This document shows, in pieces, positions 24,462-32,694 of a DNA stretch of 46,203 nt. Both the position numbers and the translations under genes were made by a program. The notes under the pieces are model-generated. The model was not told where the DNA came from. It was given only the letters and a program-made list of their open reading frames with translations, and ran no database searches. Positions within the stretch are counted from its first letter, which is position 1; each line of letters starts with the position of its first letter. The DNA is from Larix sibirica (taxonomy: Eukaryota; Streptophyta; Pinopsida; Pinales; Pinaceae), in the NCBI GenBank assembly GCA_004151065.3, contig NWUY0300109873.1, forward strand, positions 1 to 46,203, read 5' to 3'.

Positions 24462-25439
24462 TTACACCCCGTCTACGTACAGGTGAGCCAGAGGAATACG
24501 CAGCTCAGTACCAGCCAGGCGCACGATACCAGCCGATTCGAAGCGCAGGCCGCCATGGCTAACCACTGGAGCCTCCAGCTGGAACGGCATTGGCAGGTGG
24601 AACTTAACGAACTGCTCGTTACGGGTGTAAACCATCATGCGGTCAACGCCACCAACGCCAGCACCAGCCAGTTGCAGAACTGGTTCGAACGTTACGTTCA
24701 GAACTCGCTCCAGATAGCTGATCAGCGTTTCCGAGGTGTTCGGAATGCGGAAGGTAGCCATCTGGCCGTACTGGAACAGCGGCAGCAGGATATGCGTCGG
24801 ACGGAAAACGCTGTTTGTCTGAGTAACGAATACACGCAGGATCGCGTTGTTAAACAGGTTCAGCAGCGACTGAGCGACCAAGTTAGGATCGGTGCCCGCG
24901 ATGATCTGCGCGATGGTCTGGTTTGCGCCACCAAGCAGGGTGCCGGTAGCCACAATCGGCACGCCGGTATAGTTGACCAGGCCGCCGTTAGCCAGCGATG
25001 GCACCCGAGCGTCACCACGGAAGGCTACGCGGTCAAGGAACTGTTCGGTGAGCATCCGAACGCCCATCGGCTTTTCAGCCAGATAGTTGATCGAACCGCC
25101 GCGAGTGTTTCGCTCCAGCTCCATCGCCTTGTTCACTTCTTGCAGGGTGTAGGTGTAACCCAGCGAGTAGGTGTGAACGTCAACGCCGCCGATGGACGAA
25201 GCGATTTCTGCCAGCGGGAAGTCGTGCGCCAGATCGCCCAGAGGCGCAGGCTCGCCACGGAAGTCCAGGGTTTTGAACGCGATGCTGTCGATCCAGTCTG
25301 GAGCGCTGGTATCCACCGGCAGGATGCGCGGATATTTGATTTCAGGGTACGGCTGACGCAGAACCTCTTGTTCTACGTAGGTCAGCTGACCAGTGATGAA
25401 GCCCAGTGCGGCCTGGGCCTGTGCGTCGCGTGCGTACAT
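24462..25439 (-). CDS. major capsid protein (DUF2184)
   Basis: A 325-residue protein. Family features: QAALGFITGQLTYVEQEVLRQPYPEIKYPRILPVD at the start, DFRGEPAPLGDLAHDFPLAEIA, and YTYTLQEVNKAMELERNTRGGSI. DUF2184 is the HK97-fold shell protein of many contractile phages that also have DUF2213 and DUF1073 neighbours, as here. The cement gene lies just upstream. Confidence 0.9.
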   Translation of the reverse strand: MYARDAQAQAALGFITGQLTYVEQEVLRQPYPEIKYPRILPVDTSAPDWIDSIAFKTLDFRGEPAPLGDLAHDFPLAEIASSIGGVDVHTYSLGYTYTLQEVNKAMELERNTRGGSINYLAEKPMGVRMLTEQFLDRVAFRGDARVPSLANGGLVNYTGVPIVATGTLLGGANQTIAQIIAGTDPNLVAQSLLNLFNNAILRVFVTQTNSVFRPTHILLPLFQYGQMATFRIPNTSETLISYLERVLNVTFEPVLQLAGAGVGGVDRMMVYTRNEQFVKFHLPMPFQLEAPVVSHGGLRFESAGIVRLAGTELRIPLAHLYVDGV

Positions 25440-25450
25440 ATATAAGCCCC

Positions 25451-25948
25451 TTATGCGGCCAGAGTGGTCAGGCCTTTGCCTTGGAGCTGGACAACAGCCA
25501 GACCGTTAGCAGAGGCATCAGTGAGGAAGCGAGCGCCTGGAATCAGGTGGTAGCCAGTGGTTGCGGCGTTGGTGATTTCACCGGTAGTAGGAACCATGTA
25601 GACCGGTTGACCACGAGTTGCACCAGCAACAGTCTTAACCCATACGCGACCGTAGCTAACCAAGTTCGATTCGCGGCCAATTGGATATGCGCCGACTGGG
25701 TTGCCGTTGCCAGGGAAGGCGCCAGAAACCATGACCGGACTGAATACCGAGATGCCCAGGAACAGGGCGGCGGTTGCAGCTGGCAGTCGACCGGATTTAG
25801 CGGACACGCTTGGAACCACACCGCGACCGAAAGGAATTGCGGTCAGCTCAGGCACGAAGGTTTCGAGGTCGGCCATCGAAAGGTCATTGATCATGCCCTC
25901 GTAAGCAATACCGGCATATTGGTTAAAGGTATCGAATGCTACGGCCAT
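25451..25948 (-). CDS. head decoration/structural cement protein
   Basis: A 165-residue beta-rich protein between the DUF2213 scaffold and the capsid gene. It has NQYAGIAYEGMINDLS near the start, and repeated glycine-rich strands with FPGNGNPVGAYPIGRESN. This size and place fit the gp24-like cement proteins. Coupled to the scaffold gene by TAATG. Confidence 0.75.
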   Translation of the reverse strand: MAVAFDTFNQYAGIAYEGMINDLSMADLETFVPELTAIPFGRGVVPSVSAKSGRLPAATAALFLGISVFSPVMVSGAFPGNGNPVGAYPIGRESNLVSYGRVWVKTVAGATRGQPVYMVPTTGEITNAATTGYHLIPGARFLTDASANGLAVVQLQGKGLTTLAA

Positions 25949-26511
25949 TACTTGTCACCCCCTTTGAGGAAAGAACCATAAGCCTTGGTGCCATCCATTT
26001 GGCTTCGGGCGTCTTGGAATGCTTGAGTGTCTTTTGCGAGCGCGTCCAGAGTGCTGCGCGCATCACTGGTCATGTCTTTCTTGTCGTCTTTCTTGTCATC
26101 CTCATCCTTCTCTTCGGATGCAGCGTCGAAGGCCGCTTCTACATAAGCAGGGCTTTTGTCTGCCCAGCTGCGAGAAGGCTTGAGGGATGCCATAACAGAG
26201 CGCTTGATCTCTAGGACGTTTGTCGACGACTTGCTGTCGAAGCTAGGTACCAGTTTCTGAGCGGCGGAAATCGTGGAAAGCACCGAAGAAACCTTGGCAG
26301 AGATTGCAGAATCAGAAGTTGCTACCTCCATTTCCTTCATCTTTTCTTCCAGATCATCGGCTTTTGCCTGGGCTTCATCAGCTCGCTTTTCGGCTTCATC
26401 GGCAACATCTTCCAATACGGAGATTGCTTGCTCTACGACAGCAGCAGCTTCTTCGTCCAGAGTCACCGAGCGGGTTTTCTTGGAATCCAAGAAGACTTTA
26501 CGCTGTGTCAT
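25948..26511 (-). CDS. possible nested scaffold protein from internal start
   Basis: In frame with the DUF2213 gene, an ATG at 26511 starts MTQRKVFLDSKKTRSV, exactly where the protease domain gives way to the coiled coil. AAGG lies about ten bases upstream. The product would be 187 residues. Lambda C/Nu3 and similar fused protease-scaffold genes use such internal starts; this case is inferred from position. Confidence 0.4.
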   Translation of the reverse strand: MTQRKVFLDSKKTRSVTLDEEAAAVVEQAISVLEDVADEAEKRADEAQAKADDLEEKMKEMEVATSDSAISAKVSSVLSTISAAQKLVPSFDSKSSTNVLEIKRSVMASLKPSRSWADKSPAYVEAAFDAASEEKDEDDKKDDKKDMTSDARSTLDALAKDTQAFQDARSQMDGTKAYGSFLKGGDK

Positions 26512-27066
26512 AGTTGCATTACCTTTTGGTTTGGTGTCAAAAATACGGGCCTCTTTTCCAGCCCTGGCCGCTTCGACAACAGCTACATGGTTAATAACAA
26601 TGTCCTGTTGTTCGAATTCATAAGGCGTACCGAATGGGTCTACGCCAGACTTTGGAACATATTCTGCCAGATAACCTGGGGAAAGTTCTGCTTTACCAGA
26701 CATGACATCATCAATAGCCGTTTGATCCTTGATGATCATATCTACAACAACATTCTCGCCATCTTGCATTGCTCCGCGAACATGCCCTACTGAATGCTGC
26801 TTGAAAGTCTTAGAGTTTACCAAGTCGCTTGGATGGTCATTAGTCATGTCGCTATCTGGATAGCTGGCGAGACTTTGAGGGGAGAAGACTTGCTCTGGTG
26901 GTCGATACACGCCAACCATGCGCTCTGGACCTTCAAGGCCTAGCTCGCTGGAAAGATACTGATAAACACCAGTTCGCGCCGCAATACCCTGCACGCACAA
27001 GTAACCTTCCGGCGTCATTGTGCGGGAAGTTGGTTTAAACGAAGCATCTAGAGCAATTCTGGTCAT
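25948..27066 (-). CDS. DUF2213 capsid protease/scaffold fusion
   Basis: A 372-residue protein. The first half (SRTMTPEGYLCVQGIAARTGV, YPDSDMTNDHPS, IVINHVAVVEAARAG) is the DUF2213 domain, a predicted prohead protease. The second half is highly charged with repeated alanine/glutamate helices (EEAAAVVEQAISVLEDVADEAEKRAD), a coiled-coil scaffold. An internal ATG at 26511 could make the scaffold alone. Confidence 0.85.
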   Translation of the reverse strand: MTRIALDASFKPTSRTMTPEGYLCVQGIAARTGVYQYLSSELGLEGPERMVGVYRPPEQVFSPQSLASYPDSDMTNDHPSDLVNSKTFKQHSVGHVRGAMQDGENVVVDMIIKDQTAIDDVMSGKAELSPGYLAEYVPKSGVDPFGTPYEFEQQDIVINHVAVVEAARAGKEARIFDTKPKGNATMTQRKVFLDSKKTRSVTLDEEAAAVVEQAISVLEDVADEAEKRADEAQAKADDLEEKMKEMEVATSDSAISAKVSSVLSTISAAQKLVPSFDSKSSTNVLEIKRSVMASLKPSRSWADKSPAYVEAAFDAASEEKDEDDKKDDKKDMTSDARSTLDALAKDTQAFQDARSQMDGTKAYGSFLKGGDK

Positions 27067-27081
27067 GGCGCTAATAATACC

Positions 27082-27969
27082 TTATTTGGCCTTTGGGAAA
27101 TAGTTAACGCCTTCAATCATAGCTTCTGCTGTACAGCGGCAAAGTGGATGGTGTTTTCCAGGGTGCAATCCAGTATTTCCTTTCCATGGCGCGCCCTCGG
27201 TAACAAGGTAAACGCCTGGACCATAACCGATATCTTGCCGCGCAATACCCCAGCATGAGATTTTTGCGTTGGGGTATTTTCCAGCTGGATTTCCGGAGAC
27301 TCTGATATCGCCAGAATCCACGGAGCGGTAATACTCAATCCCCGCTTCTTGTTGGCGTTTGCGGGTCAGGTCCGAATTGATCTTTGCCATCTGATCGCGA
27401 GCGATGAACTTGGCGCGCCTATAAGTGACGCCGGTTTCTTCTTGGATCTGCTTAGCGATAGCGGTTGGAGCTAACCCACCATTCATGCCATCCAATACCA
27501 GCGTCTCGACTTTCTGGAAATATTCGGATGGAAGCGACTTAATCAGATTCACGTTCGCAGCTACCGAAGCCTCTAGATAGTTGCGCATACCGAGAGATTG
27601 CGTGATTCGCGTGATATCGATCCCTACAGCTCTATTTACGGAATCACGGAAATCCTCGGCGTTATCAGCCTCTGCGCGGGATATTGTGCGTGCAGCGATT
27701 CGCTCAGCCTGGGCGTTGAAGATATTAGATGTGAATACCTGGGATACCGCTCGGATAGCGCGCAGAATATCGTCAACCCATGAATCCCGCACATACGCGT
27801 CGGCAGTGTATTGAGGCTTAAGGCGCTTTAACTCTGGCTCAATAGCCGTATACAGCTGCTTTGCCATTTGACGTACGAGAGATTGCAGCTGAGCGCGATA
27901 TTCCGCCTCAGCTGCTGCACTTGGCTTTACTGGTTTAGGTGCGCGCAGTTTGCTCTTGCGCTTCGCCAT
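27082..27969 (-). CDS. phage Mu gpF/SPP1 gp7-like head morphogenesis protein
   Basis: A 295-residue protein. The C-terminal 110 residues have the gpF signs: RRAKFIARDQMAKINSDLTRKRQQEAGIEYYRS, then HPLCRCTAEA. Members associate with the portal and are packaged or help packaging. Several starts are possible (28047, 27993, 27969). I prefer 27969, with AGGAG just upstream, because it limits overlap with the portal gene to 35 bases. Confidence 0.85.
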   Translation of the reverse strand: MAKRKSKLRAPKPVKPSAAAEAEYRAQLQSLVRQMAKQLYTAIEPELKRLKPQYTADAYVRDSWVDDILRAIRAVSQVFTSNIFNAQAERIAARTISRAEADNAEDFRDSVNRAVGIDITRITQSLGMRNYLEASVAANVNLIKSLPSEYFQKVETLVLDGMNGGLAPTAIAKQIQEETGVTYRRAKFIARDQMAKINSDLTRKRQQEAGIEYYRSVDSGDIRVSGNPAGKYPNAKISCWGIARQDIGYGPGVYLVTEGAPWKGNTGLHPGKHHPLCRCTAEAMIEGVNYFPKAK

Positions 27970-29320
27970 TAGCTCCTGATTGATCAGGGTCATCGTTTCC
28001 AAGCGAGAGGGTAGGGAGGTCTTGGCCTTCGTCTTCAAATTCGCCATTGGCCTGTTCCTTCTCCAGCTTGATTTGAGCGTCGATGTCTTCGTCTGTAATG
28101 TCGTAGCTACCTACTGCCTGAATGCGCTTCATGGCATGGCTGGTTTTGATCGAGCCGTTATCAATGGCGATCTGATCAGCCTGCGCATTTGCCAGCGTTT
28201 GCTGTGCCTGCTCAAGACCGGAGGACTGATAGAGCGGGTTCCACTCAAACTCAAGATCTTCCGGGAATTCGCCGATAGCCGAACGCACCATAACCTGATC
28301 CAGCTGCTCCATTTGTAGGCGCATTTCGCCGGTCTGCTTGGTCTTGATAGCGTCGTAATAGTTATTAAGGTCACCTTCTCCTGTTGAGTTCAGCCCGGAT
28401 GCGGCATCGCCAAACACCTTGGTGACTGGCATTTGGGCGGCGCCAGCGGTCCATACCATGAATTGCTCCATGATTTGGGATAGGCCCGCGAATGCTACCG
28501 AATTGCGCTCGTACTTCTCGGTGCCATCAAGAAGCGCCAGGTTAACAATGGACTTCATCATGCCGAACAAGCGGTAACGCTGAGTGATGGCGTCACACTC
28601 GGGGCCAGCCAGGGCAGCGCTAAGACCATCCTTAGTGATCGTGTCTACATTAGCCTCAAGTACCAGCGATGCGATGCCTTGCTTGGTCGCCACAACGTCG
28701 CGCAGGTCGGACATGCACTGAGAGAGCCGTGAATCGCCCCAGCCTTGCTGCATCTGGCTCAGACGCCGAGGAAGCATGGAGCCCGTGTAGCGAATCAGGT
28801 GCGTGTAATGGATGCGAGCAGTGCCGCCGATGATGGTGTAATACTCGGGCAGCATCCAGTTTGGTTTAAGCGGTTCACCGAAATTGAAGTCGATAGGCTG
28901 AATATCCCAGCGGTCGAAAACGGCTAGGCGCTTCAGTCCGCCTTTCTTGATCTTGGAAGGATCGAGCGGCTGCGCAAGATCCTGATCGGTAATCATCAAG
29001 ATTACAGCGCCGCCATACAGGTCGCCCCAGCAGCCAGCTTTCTGAACGATCTGCTGCACGCCGAGACGCTTCTCTTCCTGAGCAATCTCGCGAGCCTCGC
29101 CACCATTAAAGGTGCGCCATTCTCGGGTCGCATCCTTGTTGGGCTCATCCACGATTCGGCGTGCAAGCCAATTGGAGCTATAGGCGGCCTCAAGTTCAAA
29201 CTGGCTGACGTAAGAAAGCCCAAAAGAGTTATGGGTGCGCTTGTCTCGCTGGTTGCCTAGATTGGCAATCATGTTTGTCAGGCTGTCTGATGTGCCGCGA
29301 AGGCGGGGTTTATCGGTCAT
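27935..29320 (-). CDS. portal protein (DUF1073)
   Basis: A 461-residue protein. Typical features are NSFGLSYVSQFELEAAYSSNWLARRIVDEPNKDATREWR and WGDLYGGAVILMI, followed by MQQGWGDSRLSQCMSDLRDV and TKVFGDAASGLNSTGEGDLNNYYD. These are the DUF1073 portal family. It forms the twelve-fold entry ring for DNA. Its start overlaps the Rz1 gene by 11 bases. Confidence 0.9.
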   Translation of the reverse strand: MTDKPRLRGTSDSLTNMIANLGNQRDKRTHNSFGLSYVSQFELEAAYSSNWLARRIVDEPNKDATREWRTFNGGEAREIAQEEKRLGVQQIVQKAGCWGDLYGGAVILMITDQDLAQPLDPSKIKKGGLKRLAVFDRWDIQPIDFNFGEPLKPNWMLPEYYTIIGGTARIHYTHLIRYTGSMLPRRLSQMQQGWGDSRLSQCMSDLRDVVATKQGIASLVLEANVDTITKDGLSAALAGPECDAITQRYRLFGMMKSIVNLALLDGTEKYERNSVAFAGLSQIMEQFMVWTAGAAQMPVTKVFGDAASGLNSTGEGDLNNYYDAIKTKQTGEMRLQMEQLDQVMVRSAIGEFPEDLEFEWNPLYQSSGLEQAQQTLANAQADQIAIDNGSIKTSHAMKRIQAVGSYDITDEDIDAQIKLEKEQANGEFEDEGQDLPTLSLGNDDPDQSGANGEAQEQTART

Positions 29321-29516
29321 TCGGGCATCTCAAGTCGTACAAATCGTTATGAGCGGCAATCTGCTCTTTGGTGTCGCGGCTCATGCATGCGCGCTCGCGA
29401 GCCGTAGTCGTGATCGGCTTAACCCAGGAGCAGGCCGTATCAATCGGCGCGGTTGTGCTTTGACAGCCGAGCATCAAGCTCAGCATCGGTATCAGCAGCC
29501 ACTTTGGTGTCGACAT
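29310..29516 (-). CDS. Rz1: outer-membrane spanin, Rz1-like lipoprotein
   Basis: A 68-residue protein with a lipobox (LMLGC, Cys near residue 18), a short Pro-containing region and a hydrophilic tail. It begins inside the Rz gene in another frame, the classic Rz/Rz1 overlap. It would anchor to the outer membrane and join the inner-membrane spanin to finish lysis. Confidence 0.8.
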   Translation of the reverse strand: MSTPKWLLIPMLSLMLGCQSTTAPIDTACSWVKPITTTARERACMSRDTKEQIAAHNDLYDLRCPNDR

Positions 29517-29691
29517 GTGCGCGCTCCTGAACGGCTTTAATGGTTGCCTGGGCCTGCTCGGCTACTTGAACCTCTTTCTGTTGCTGGACGCCTTCTGTGC
29601 GCCCCTGGGACTTGCCGAGAACCTTGCCGATGATACCGCCGAAGATTGCTGCGATACCGGCTACGATTGCTAAGATGGCGGTAAGTGTCAT
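29440..29691 (-). CDS. Rz: inner-membrane spanin, Rz-like
   Basis: An 83-residue protein with an N-terminal membrane anchor (residues 1-27) and a long charged helix (QQQKEVQVAEQAQATIKAV), as in i-spanins. It lies between the endolysin and Rz1 and overlaps Rz1 by 77 bases. ATGA overlap with the endolysin stop. Confidence 0.8.
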   Translation of the reverse strand: MTLTAILAIVAGIAAIFGGIIGKVLGKSQGRTEGVQQQKEVQVAEQAQATIKAVQERAHVDTKVAADTDAELDARLSKHNRAD

Positions 29692-30179
29692 TTATCTATC
29701 ACTCCGTATTCAAGGTTTCCAGCTACACGGTTTGCCCAGCCCTTGCTGAAGGTGGGCCAGGTGCTTAGCGACGTGTAGAAGCGAATGCGCTTAGAGTTGA
29801 TCAGGCAAATAACAACCATCTCATCGAGTTTTTTGGTTGACGAAATCGTGGCTGGACCGATGATTCCATCATCAGCAACACCTACTGCGCGCTGGAGTAG
29901 TTTTGCGGAAACTGATACGCCGTGGTTGTAGGCGATATCGAAAAGCTGAAAGGCAATAGCGCCGCCAAAGGTATCAGCCTTGCTAGGAATCCAGTATTCA
30001 CGCTTGGCGATGTCCTTGGCTTGCGCAAGGGTCAGATCGATCATCTTGCCATTGTAACCATTGGATACAGCCACGCGCCGAGTAATACCGTACATGGTCT
30101 CGCCGCCAGGATCCTGCGGGCGATTGACGTAGCCGCCCTCATGCCCGATTAGGCGCTCAAATGCCTGATCGAAATTCAT
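29688..30179 (-). CDS. endolysin, glycoside hydrolase 108 family
   Basis: A 163-residue enzyme. The catalytic glutamate is in IGHEGGYVN (residue 14), followed by DPGGETMYGITRRVA. The C-terminal part (VGVADDGIIGPATISSTKKL) is a short peptidoglycan-binding segment. No signal peptide or SAR helix is visible, so it should need the holin to reach the cell wall. Confidence 0.9.
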   Translation of the reverse strand: MNFDQAFERLIGHEGGYVNRPQDPGGETMYGITRRVAVSNGYNGKMIDLTLAQAKDIAKREYWIPSKADTFGGAIAFQLFDIAYNHGVSVSAKLLQRAVGVADDGIIGPATISSTKKLDEMVVICLINSKRIRFYTSLSTWPTFSKGWANRVAGNLEYGVIDK

Positions 30180-30400
30180 GGCTTACCACCGCTATCACCA
30201 GAAACAGAATTCTGCTTAACCTGAAGCGCAAAGAATACGGCGATACTCAGGAATACCAGAGTAGCTTTATAAAGATCTGGATCAATAAGATCCTTCAGTT
30301 CGGGCATGAACTCACGGGCAGCCGTCAGTGTTGGAATGCATGCAAGGAGCCATGTACTCCAGCGCTTGTGCCATTTTCGCCATTGAGGGATCAATTGCAT
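30176..30400 (-). CDS. holin
   Basis: A 74-residue membrane protein with two hydrophobic segments (STWLLACIPTLTAA near 15-28 and ATLVFLSIAVFFALQV near 46-61) and a polar tail. Small size, place before the endolysin and ATGA coupling fit a holin. AGGG lies eight bases before the ATG, and a late promoter box 29 bases before. Confidence 0.75.
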   Translation of the reverse strand: MQLIPQWRKWHKRWSTWLLACIPTLTAAREFMPELKDLIDPDLYKATLVFLSIAVFFALQVKQNSVSGDSGGKP

Positions 30401-30428
30401 GTCCGCCGCCCTGATGTTTGATTGGCAG

Positions 30429-30437
30429 ATGATAACA
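30429..30437 (-). promoter_or_regulatory. late promoter, extended -10 (lysis/head unit)
   Basis: On the minus strand TGTTATCAT is an extended -10 (TATCAT, five of six). It lies 29 bases before the holin start, directly after the terminator at 30440-30463. The lysis, portal and capsid genes would follow on this message. Confidence 0.6.
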
Positions 30438-30439
30438 TG

Positions 30440-30463
30440 AAAAAGCCCCCAATTAAGGAGGCT
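30440..30463 (-). terminator. terminator of accessory block before lysis genes
   Basis: On the minus strand AGCCTCC pairs with GGGGGCT (one G-T pair) around a TTAATT loop, followed by four T. It ends the accessory message just before the lysis promoter. Confidence 0.7.
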
Positions 30464-30482
30464 GAAGTTTTGCGGATAATCG

Positions 30483-30881
30483 TTATGCCTGGCGCGCTTT
30501 CCAATCGTTAATGCCGCGACGGATGGCTAGGGCGGGCAATCCGATAGCTTCGGATATATCGCGCCATTTCTTGCCTTCGACTGAATGCATGTAGTGAGAT
30601 AGTCGCGCCTCCTCATCGGTCATCGGTCGATAGTCTTCTGGCTCAGCATCATTCGTGAGGAATGGGATTGAGGCATGCATGATTACCTCAAGATCATTCA
30701 CGAAGTCGCGTACAGCCATCTGGGCGACAAGAGGGCGCTCAGGCAGGGATTGCTTAAGGTTTTCGATTAGGCCTCTGAATCCGCCCGTGTCGGCGATTAT
30801 GGATGGGTGCATTCCACGGAATGGTTCGGCTAGCTCAAGGCAGTGGCGGCGGGCCTGGAGGTATTCTAGGTTGTTGTTCAT
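30483..30881 (-). CDS. hypothetical protein with C-terminal helix-turn-helix-like end
   Basis: A 132-residue protein. The end (MTDEEARLSHYMHSVEGKKWRDISEAIGLPALAIRRGINDWKARQ) resembles a helix-turn-helix with a 'WRDISEAIGLPALAIRRGI' recognition helix. The start at 30881 overlaps the stop of the preceding membrane-protein gene, better than the earlier start. It sits just before the lysis cassette, so a late-gene regulator is possible but unproven. Confidence 0.55.
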   Translation of the reverse strand: MNNNLEYLQARRHCLELAEPFRGMHPSIIADTGGFRGLIENLKQSLPERPLVAQMAVRDFVNDLEVIMHASIPFLTNDAEPEDYRPMTDEEARLSHYMHSVEGKKWRDISEAIGLPALAIRRGINDWKARQA

Positions 30882-31045
30882 CTCCAGAATCTCCATCCAT
30901 TCCTACGGCTGTATCTCGGGAGCGCGAATATATCTATCACAAGCACGACTACGAAGATAAACCATAGTGAGCTTTCTGTTACTGATAACCAAAAAAAACA
31001 CAACAACATGAATGGCGTAGCTAATGTAATCTGCATATTCATCAT
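30878..31045 (-). CDS. small two-segment membrane protein
   Basis: A 55-residue frame with two hydrophobic runs (ATPFMLLCFFWLSV and SLWFIFVVVLVIDIFAL) and a basic tail. GAGGG precedes the ATG, and its stop is the ATGA overlap with the next gene. It fills the gap between 30881 and 31066. Membrane insertion is clear; role unknown. Confidence 0.6.
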   Translation of the reverse strand: MMNMQITLATPFMLLCFFWLSVTESSLWFIFVVVLVIDIFALPRYSRRNGWRFWR

Positions 31046-31065
31046 CAAACCCTCATCAAATTAAA

Positions 31066-31296
31066 TTACGGATACTGCCACTCAAAACGCCCGACAATCT
31101 CTGTGCCGTCTTCTAGGCGATAGGTCATGTCGCGCTCTTTGTTCTCGATGTGCTTAGTTCGGATCACGTCTAACATCTGCGGTCGGTAGTAGCCGGATTG
31201 ATCTGCGGTAGGGTGATCAATCCAGACTTGGCGGCGAATGATGATGGGGCAGTCTACTGGTGGTAATACTGCTGGGTTGTTCCAGTGGTCGGTCAT
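31066..31296 (-). CDS. hypothetical protein
   Basis: A 76-residue protein, MTDHWNNPAVLPPVDCPIII..., with RLEDGTEIVGRFEWQYP at its end. I prefer the ATG at 31296 because it overlaps the preceding stop. A longer in-frame reading would run through two other genes. Soluble; no family recognised. Confidence 0.55.
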   Translation of the reverse strand: MTDHWNNPAVLPPVDCPIIIRRQVWIDHPTADQSGYYRPQMLDVIRTKHIENKERDMTYRLEDGTEIVGRFEWQYP

Positions 31297-31409
31297 GATG
31301 AAATACCCGCATAGATAGCCATCCATACCATTATCGTAAGAGCGATAAGGATTGAGGTCAGAAGGATCAGCAGAGCGCAATAGGCGGTTCGTTCGAGGTG
31401 TTTCTTCAT
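31293..31409 (-). CDS. 38-residue membrane peptide
   Basis: The frame MKKHLERTAYCALLILLTS... is one membrane segment of about 25 residues with a positive N-terminus. Its stop overlaps the start of the next gene. Likely an inner-membrane peptide. Confidence 0.5.
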   Translation of the reverse strand: MKKHLERTAYCALLILLTSILIALTIMVWMAIYAGISS

Positions 31410-31417
31410 TTTCACGA

Positions 31418-32230
31418 CTACTCCCCCTGGCCCATGGCGGCGTCGGCGTTTGCCCGCGTTTTCGGGCATGGCAGGCCGCCGTGATCGGTGTACACGCCAC
31501 AAATCACGCAACCGGTGAAGCCAATTGCCGGCTCATGGAACGGCTTGAATGGGTGACGGGCATCGCACTCCTTGCGCAGCGCCTCGTTCTCAGCCTTCAG
31601 CTCGCTCGCTCTCCGCGCCAGCCCAATCAGGTAATCCTGAGCGCTGTCTTCTCCAGCCGCGTCAAAGCCAAGCTCCCCCGCCACGCATTTGATAATTCCG
31701 CTCATGCCGAGGCTGACGGTCTGGCATACCTCTAAATTGGCCACTTTCTGCTTCAGCTCAGCATTCACCCGCTCGTAGGCTTCGTAGCCGGTCTTGAGGC
31801 CGGCGACTTCGGCGCGGAGCTGGTCGCGCTCGGCCTCCAACGCTTTCCCTCGGCTGCCATTGCAGGTTTCGCATACAGCGTTTGGAATCCCTTCCCCCTG
31901 CCATTCCCCACCACAACCCATGCAATCCGCGCAGGCACTGGGCGCGGCTGCAATTGCCATGTTGATGTGGTCGTACCCTTTGGAAGTGGCCACCATATGA
32001 GCTCGCCGCCACATGGCATCGCGCCTGCTCTCGTATTCAGGTGTGCGGTATGCAGGTCGGTCGCCCCACTGCTTGGTGAGCCGCTGGTTCTCGGCAATCA
32101 GGGCCAGGACTACCTCTGGGCTCGTCGCTGCGTCGAAATCATCGAAAAGTTTGCTGATCGGCACATCCTGGGATGCCTGGACTTCGACGATGCGCGTAGC
32201 CAGCCGCTTCAGTTCGCTGTAATCGCTCAT
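31418..32230 (-). CDS. Ea22-like coiled-coil protein with zinc-type cysteines
   Basis: A 270-residue protein. N-terminal helices are followed by a cysteine cluster (ADCMGCGGEW...CETCNGS) near residues 95-125. A long coiled coil (EAERDQLRAEVAGLKTG..., SELKAENEALRKE) and a second cysteine pair at the end (GCVICGVY) follow. This modular accessory type recalls lambda Ea22-like proteins, whose parts are shuffled between phages. Function unknown. Confidence 0.6.
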   Translation of the reverse strand: MSDYSELKRLATRIVEVQASQDVPISKLFDDFDAATSPEVVLALIAENQRLTKQWGDRPAYRTPEYESRRDAMWRRAHMVATSKGYDHINMAIAAAPSACADCMGCGGEWQGEGIPNAVCETCNGSRGKALEAERDQLRAEVAGLKTGYEAYERVNAELKQKVANLEVCQTVSLGMSGIIKCVAGELGFDAAGEDSAQDYLIGLARRASELKAENEALRKECDARHPFKPFHEPAIGFTGCVICGVYTDHGGLPCPKTRANADAAMGQGE

Positions 32231-32343
32231 TTCCTCCGACTCTCCCCAAAGTAATACCCGTAGCTATCCTGATGGACAGTGCGCGCCTTTAACAACGAAA
32301 TCAGCTGCTTAAACGTATACAGCGACATAACTGTTACTTTCAT
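32227..32343 (-). CDS. 38-residue hypothetical protein
   Basis: MKVTVMSLYTFKQLISL... begins after GAGGTG and ends with an ATGA overlap into the next gene. Earlier in-frame starts lie inside another frame's gene. No domain recognised. Confidence 0.5.
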   Translation of the reverse strand: MKVTVMSLYTFKQLISLLKARTVHQDSYGYYFGESRRK

Positions 32344-32383
32344 TTCACACCTCTGACGTAGACGATATAGAAGAACGCTGCGG

Positions 32384-32512
32384 TTACCATGGGAAATCCT
32401 TATCGAAATCATCGTTAGGTTCGCCCGGGTCAGACATGTCCGGCACGCCATCCTCAAGCTCATCATCATCCTCTGGCGGATCTAATGGCCGATCACCGAT
32501 ATAAGGATTCAT
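32384..32512 (-). CDS. 42-residue acidic protein
   Basis: A short, very acidic frame (MNPYIGDRPLDPPEDDDELE... ending FDKDFPW). Its ATG overlaps the stop of the lipoprotein gene upstream (ATGA). The extreme acidity may mean DNA mimicry or a tail for protein contact; this is speculation. Confidence 0.5.
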   Translation of the reverse strand: MNPYIGDRPLDPPEDDDELEDGVPDMSDPGEPNDDFDKDFPW

Positions 32513-32694
32513 AGGGCACCACTCGCACGCCCAGGAATACCGCAGCGAATCTCGATATCACCCCAGACATTGCGCTCTTCGTAGGGCTTCATTTCGGCCT
32601 TAACGCATGCCTTGTAGACTGAGATGGCGTCCTTGTTTTTCTGGCCGCATGCTGTTAGCAGGAGCACGGATACCAGCACCATAATAATTTTCAT
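32509..32694 (-). CDS. small lipoprotein
   Basis: A 61-residue protein with signal peptide and lipobox LLLTAC (Cys near 16), then a mature part of 45 residues with two cysteines (KACVKAEM, IRCGIPG). GGAGG precedes the start. Membrane-anchored, possibly a superinfection-exclusion factor; role inferred. Confidence 0.65.
   Translation of the reverse strand: MKIIMVLVSVLLLTACGQKNKDAISVYKACVKAEMKPYEERNVWGDIEIRCGIPGRASGAL

Noticed and set aside
24339-25445. 368-residue + frame opposite the major capsid gene
   Set aside because: Mirror of the capsid frame, rich in Gln and Arg as shadows often are; capsid frame matches a known family.
25406-25981. 191-residue + frame opposite the cement gene
   Set aside because: Antisense shadow with no ribosome site.
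31300-31500. N-terminal extension of the gene at 31066
   Set aside because: Would run through two other coupled genes; the ATG at 31296 overlaps the preceding stop.
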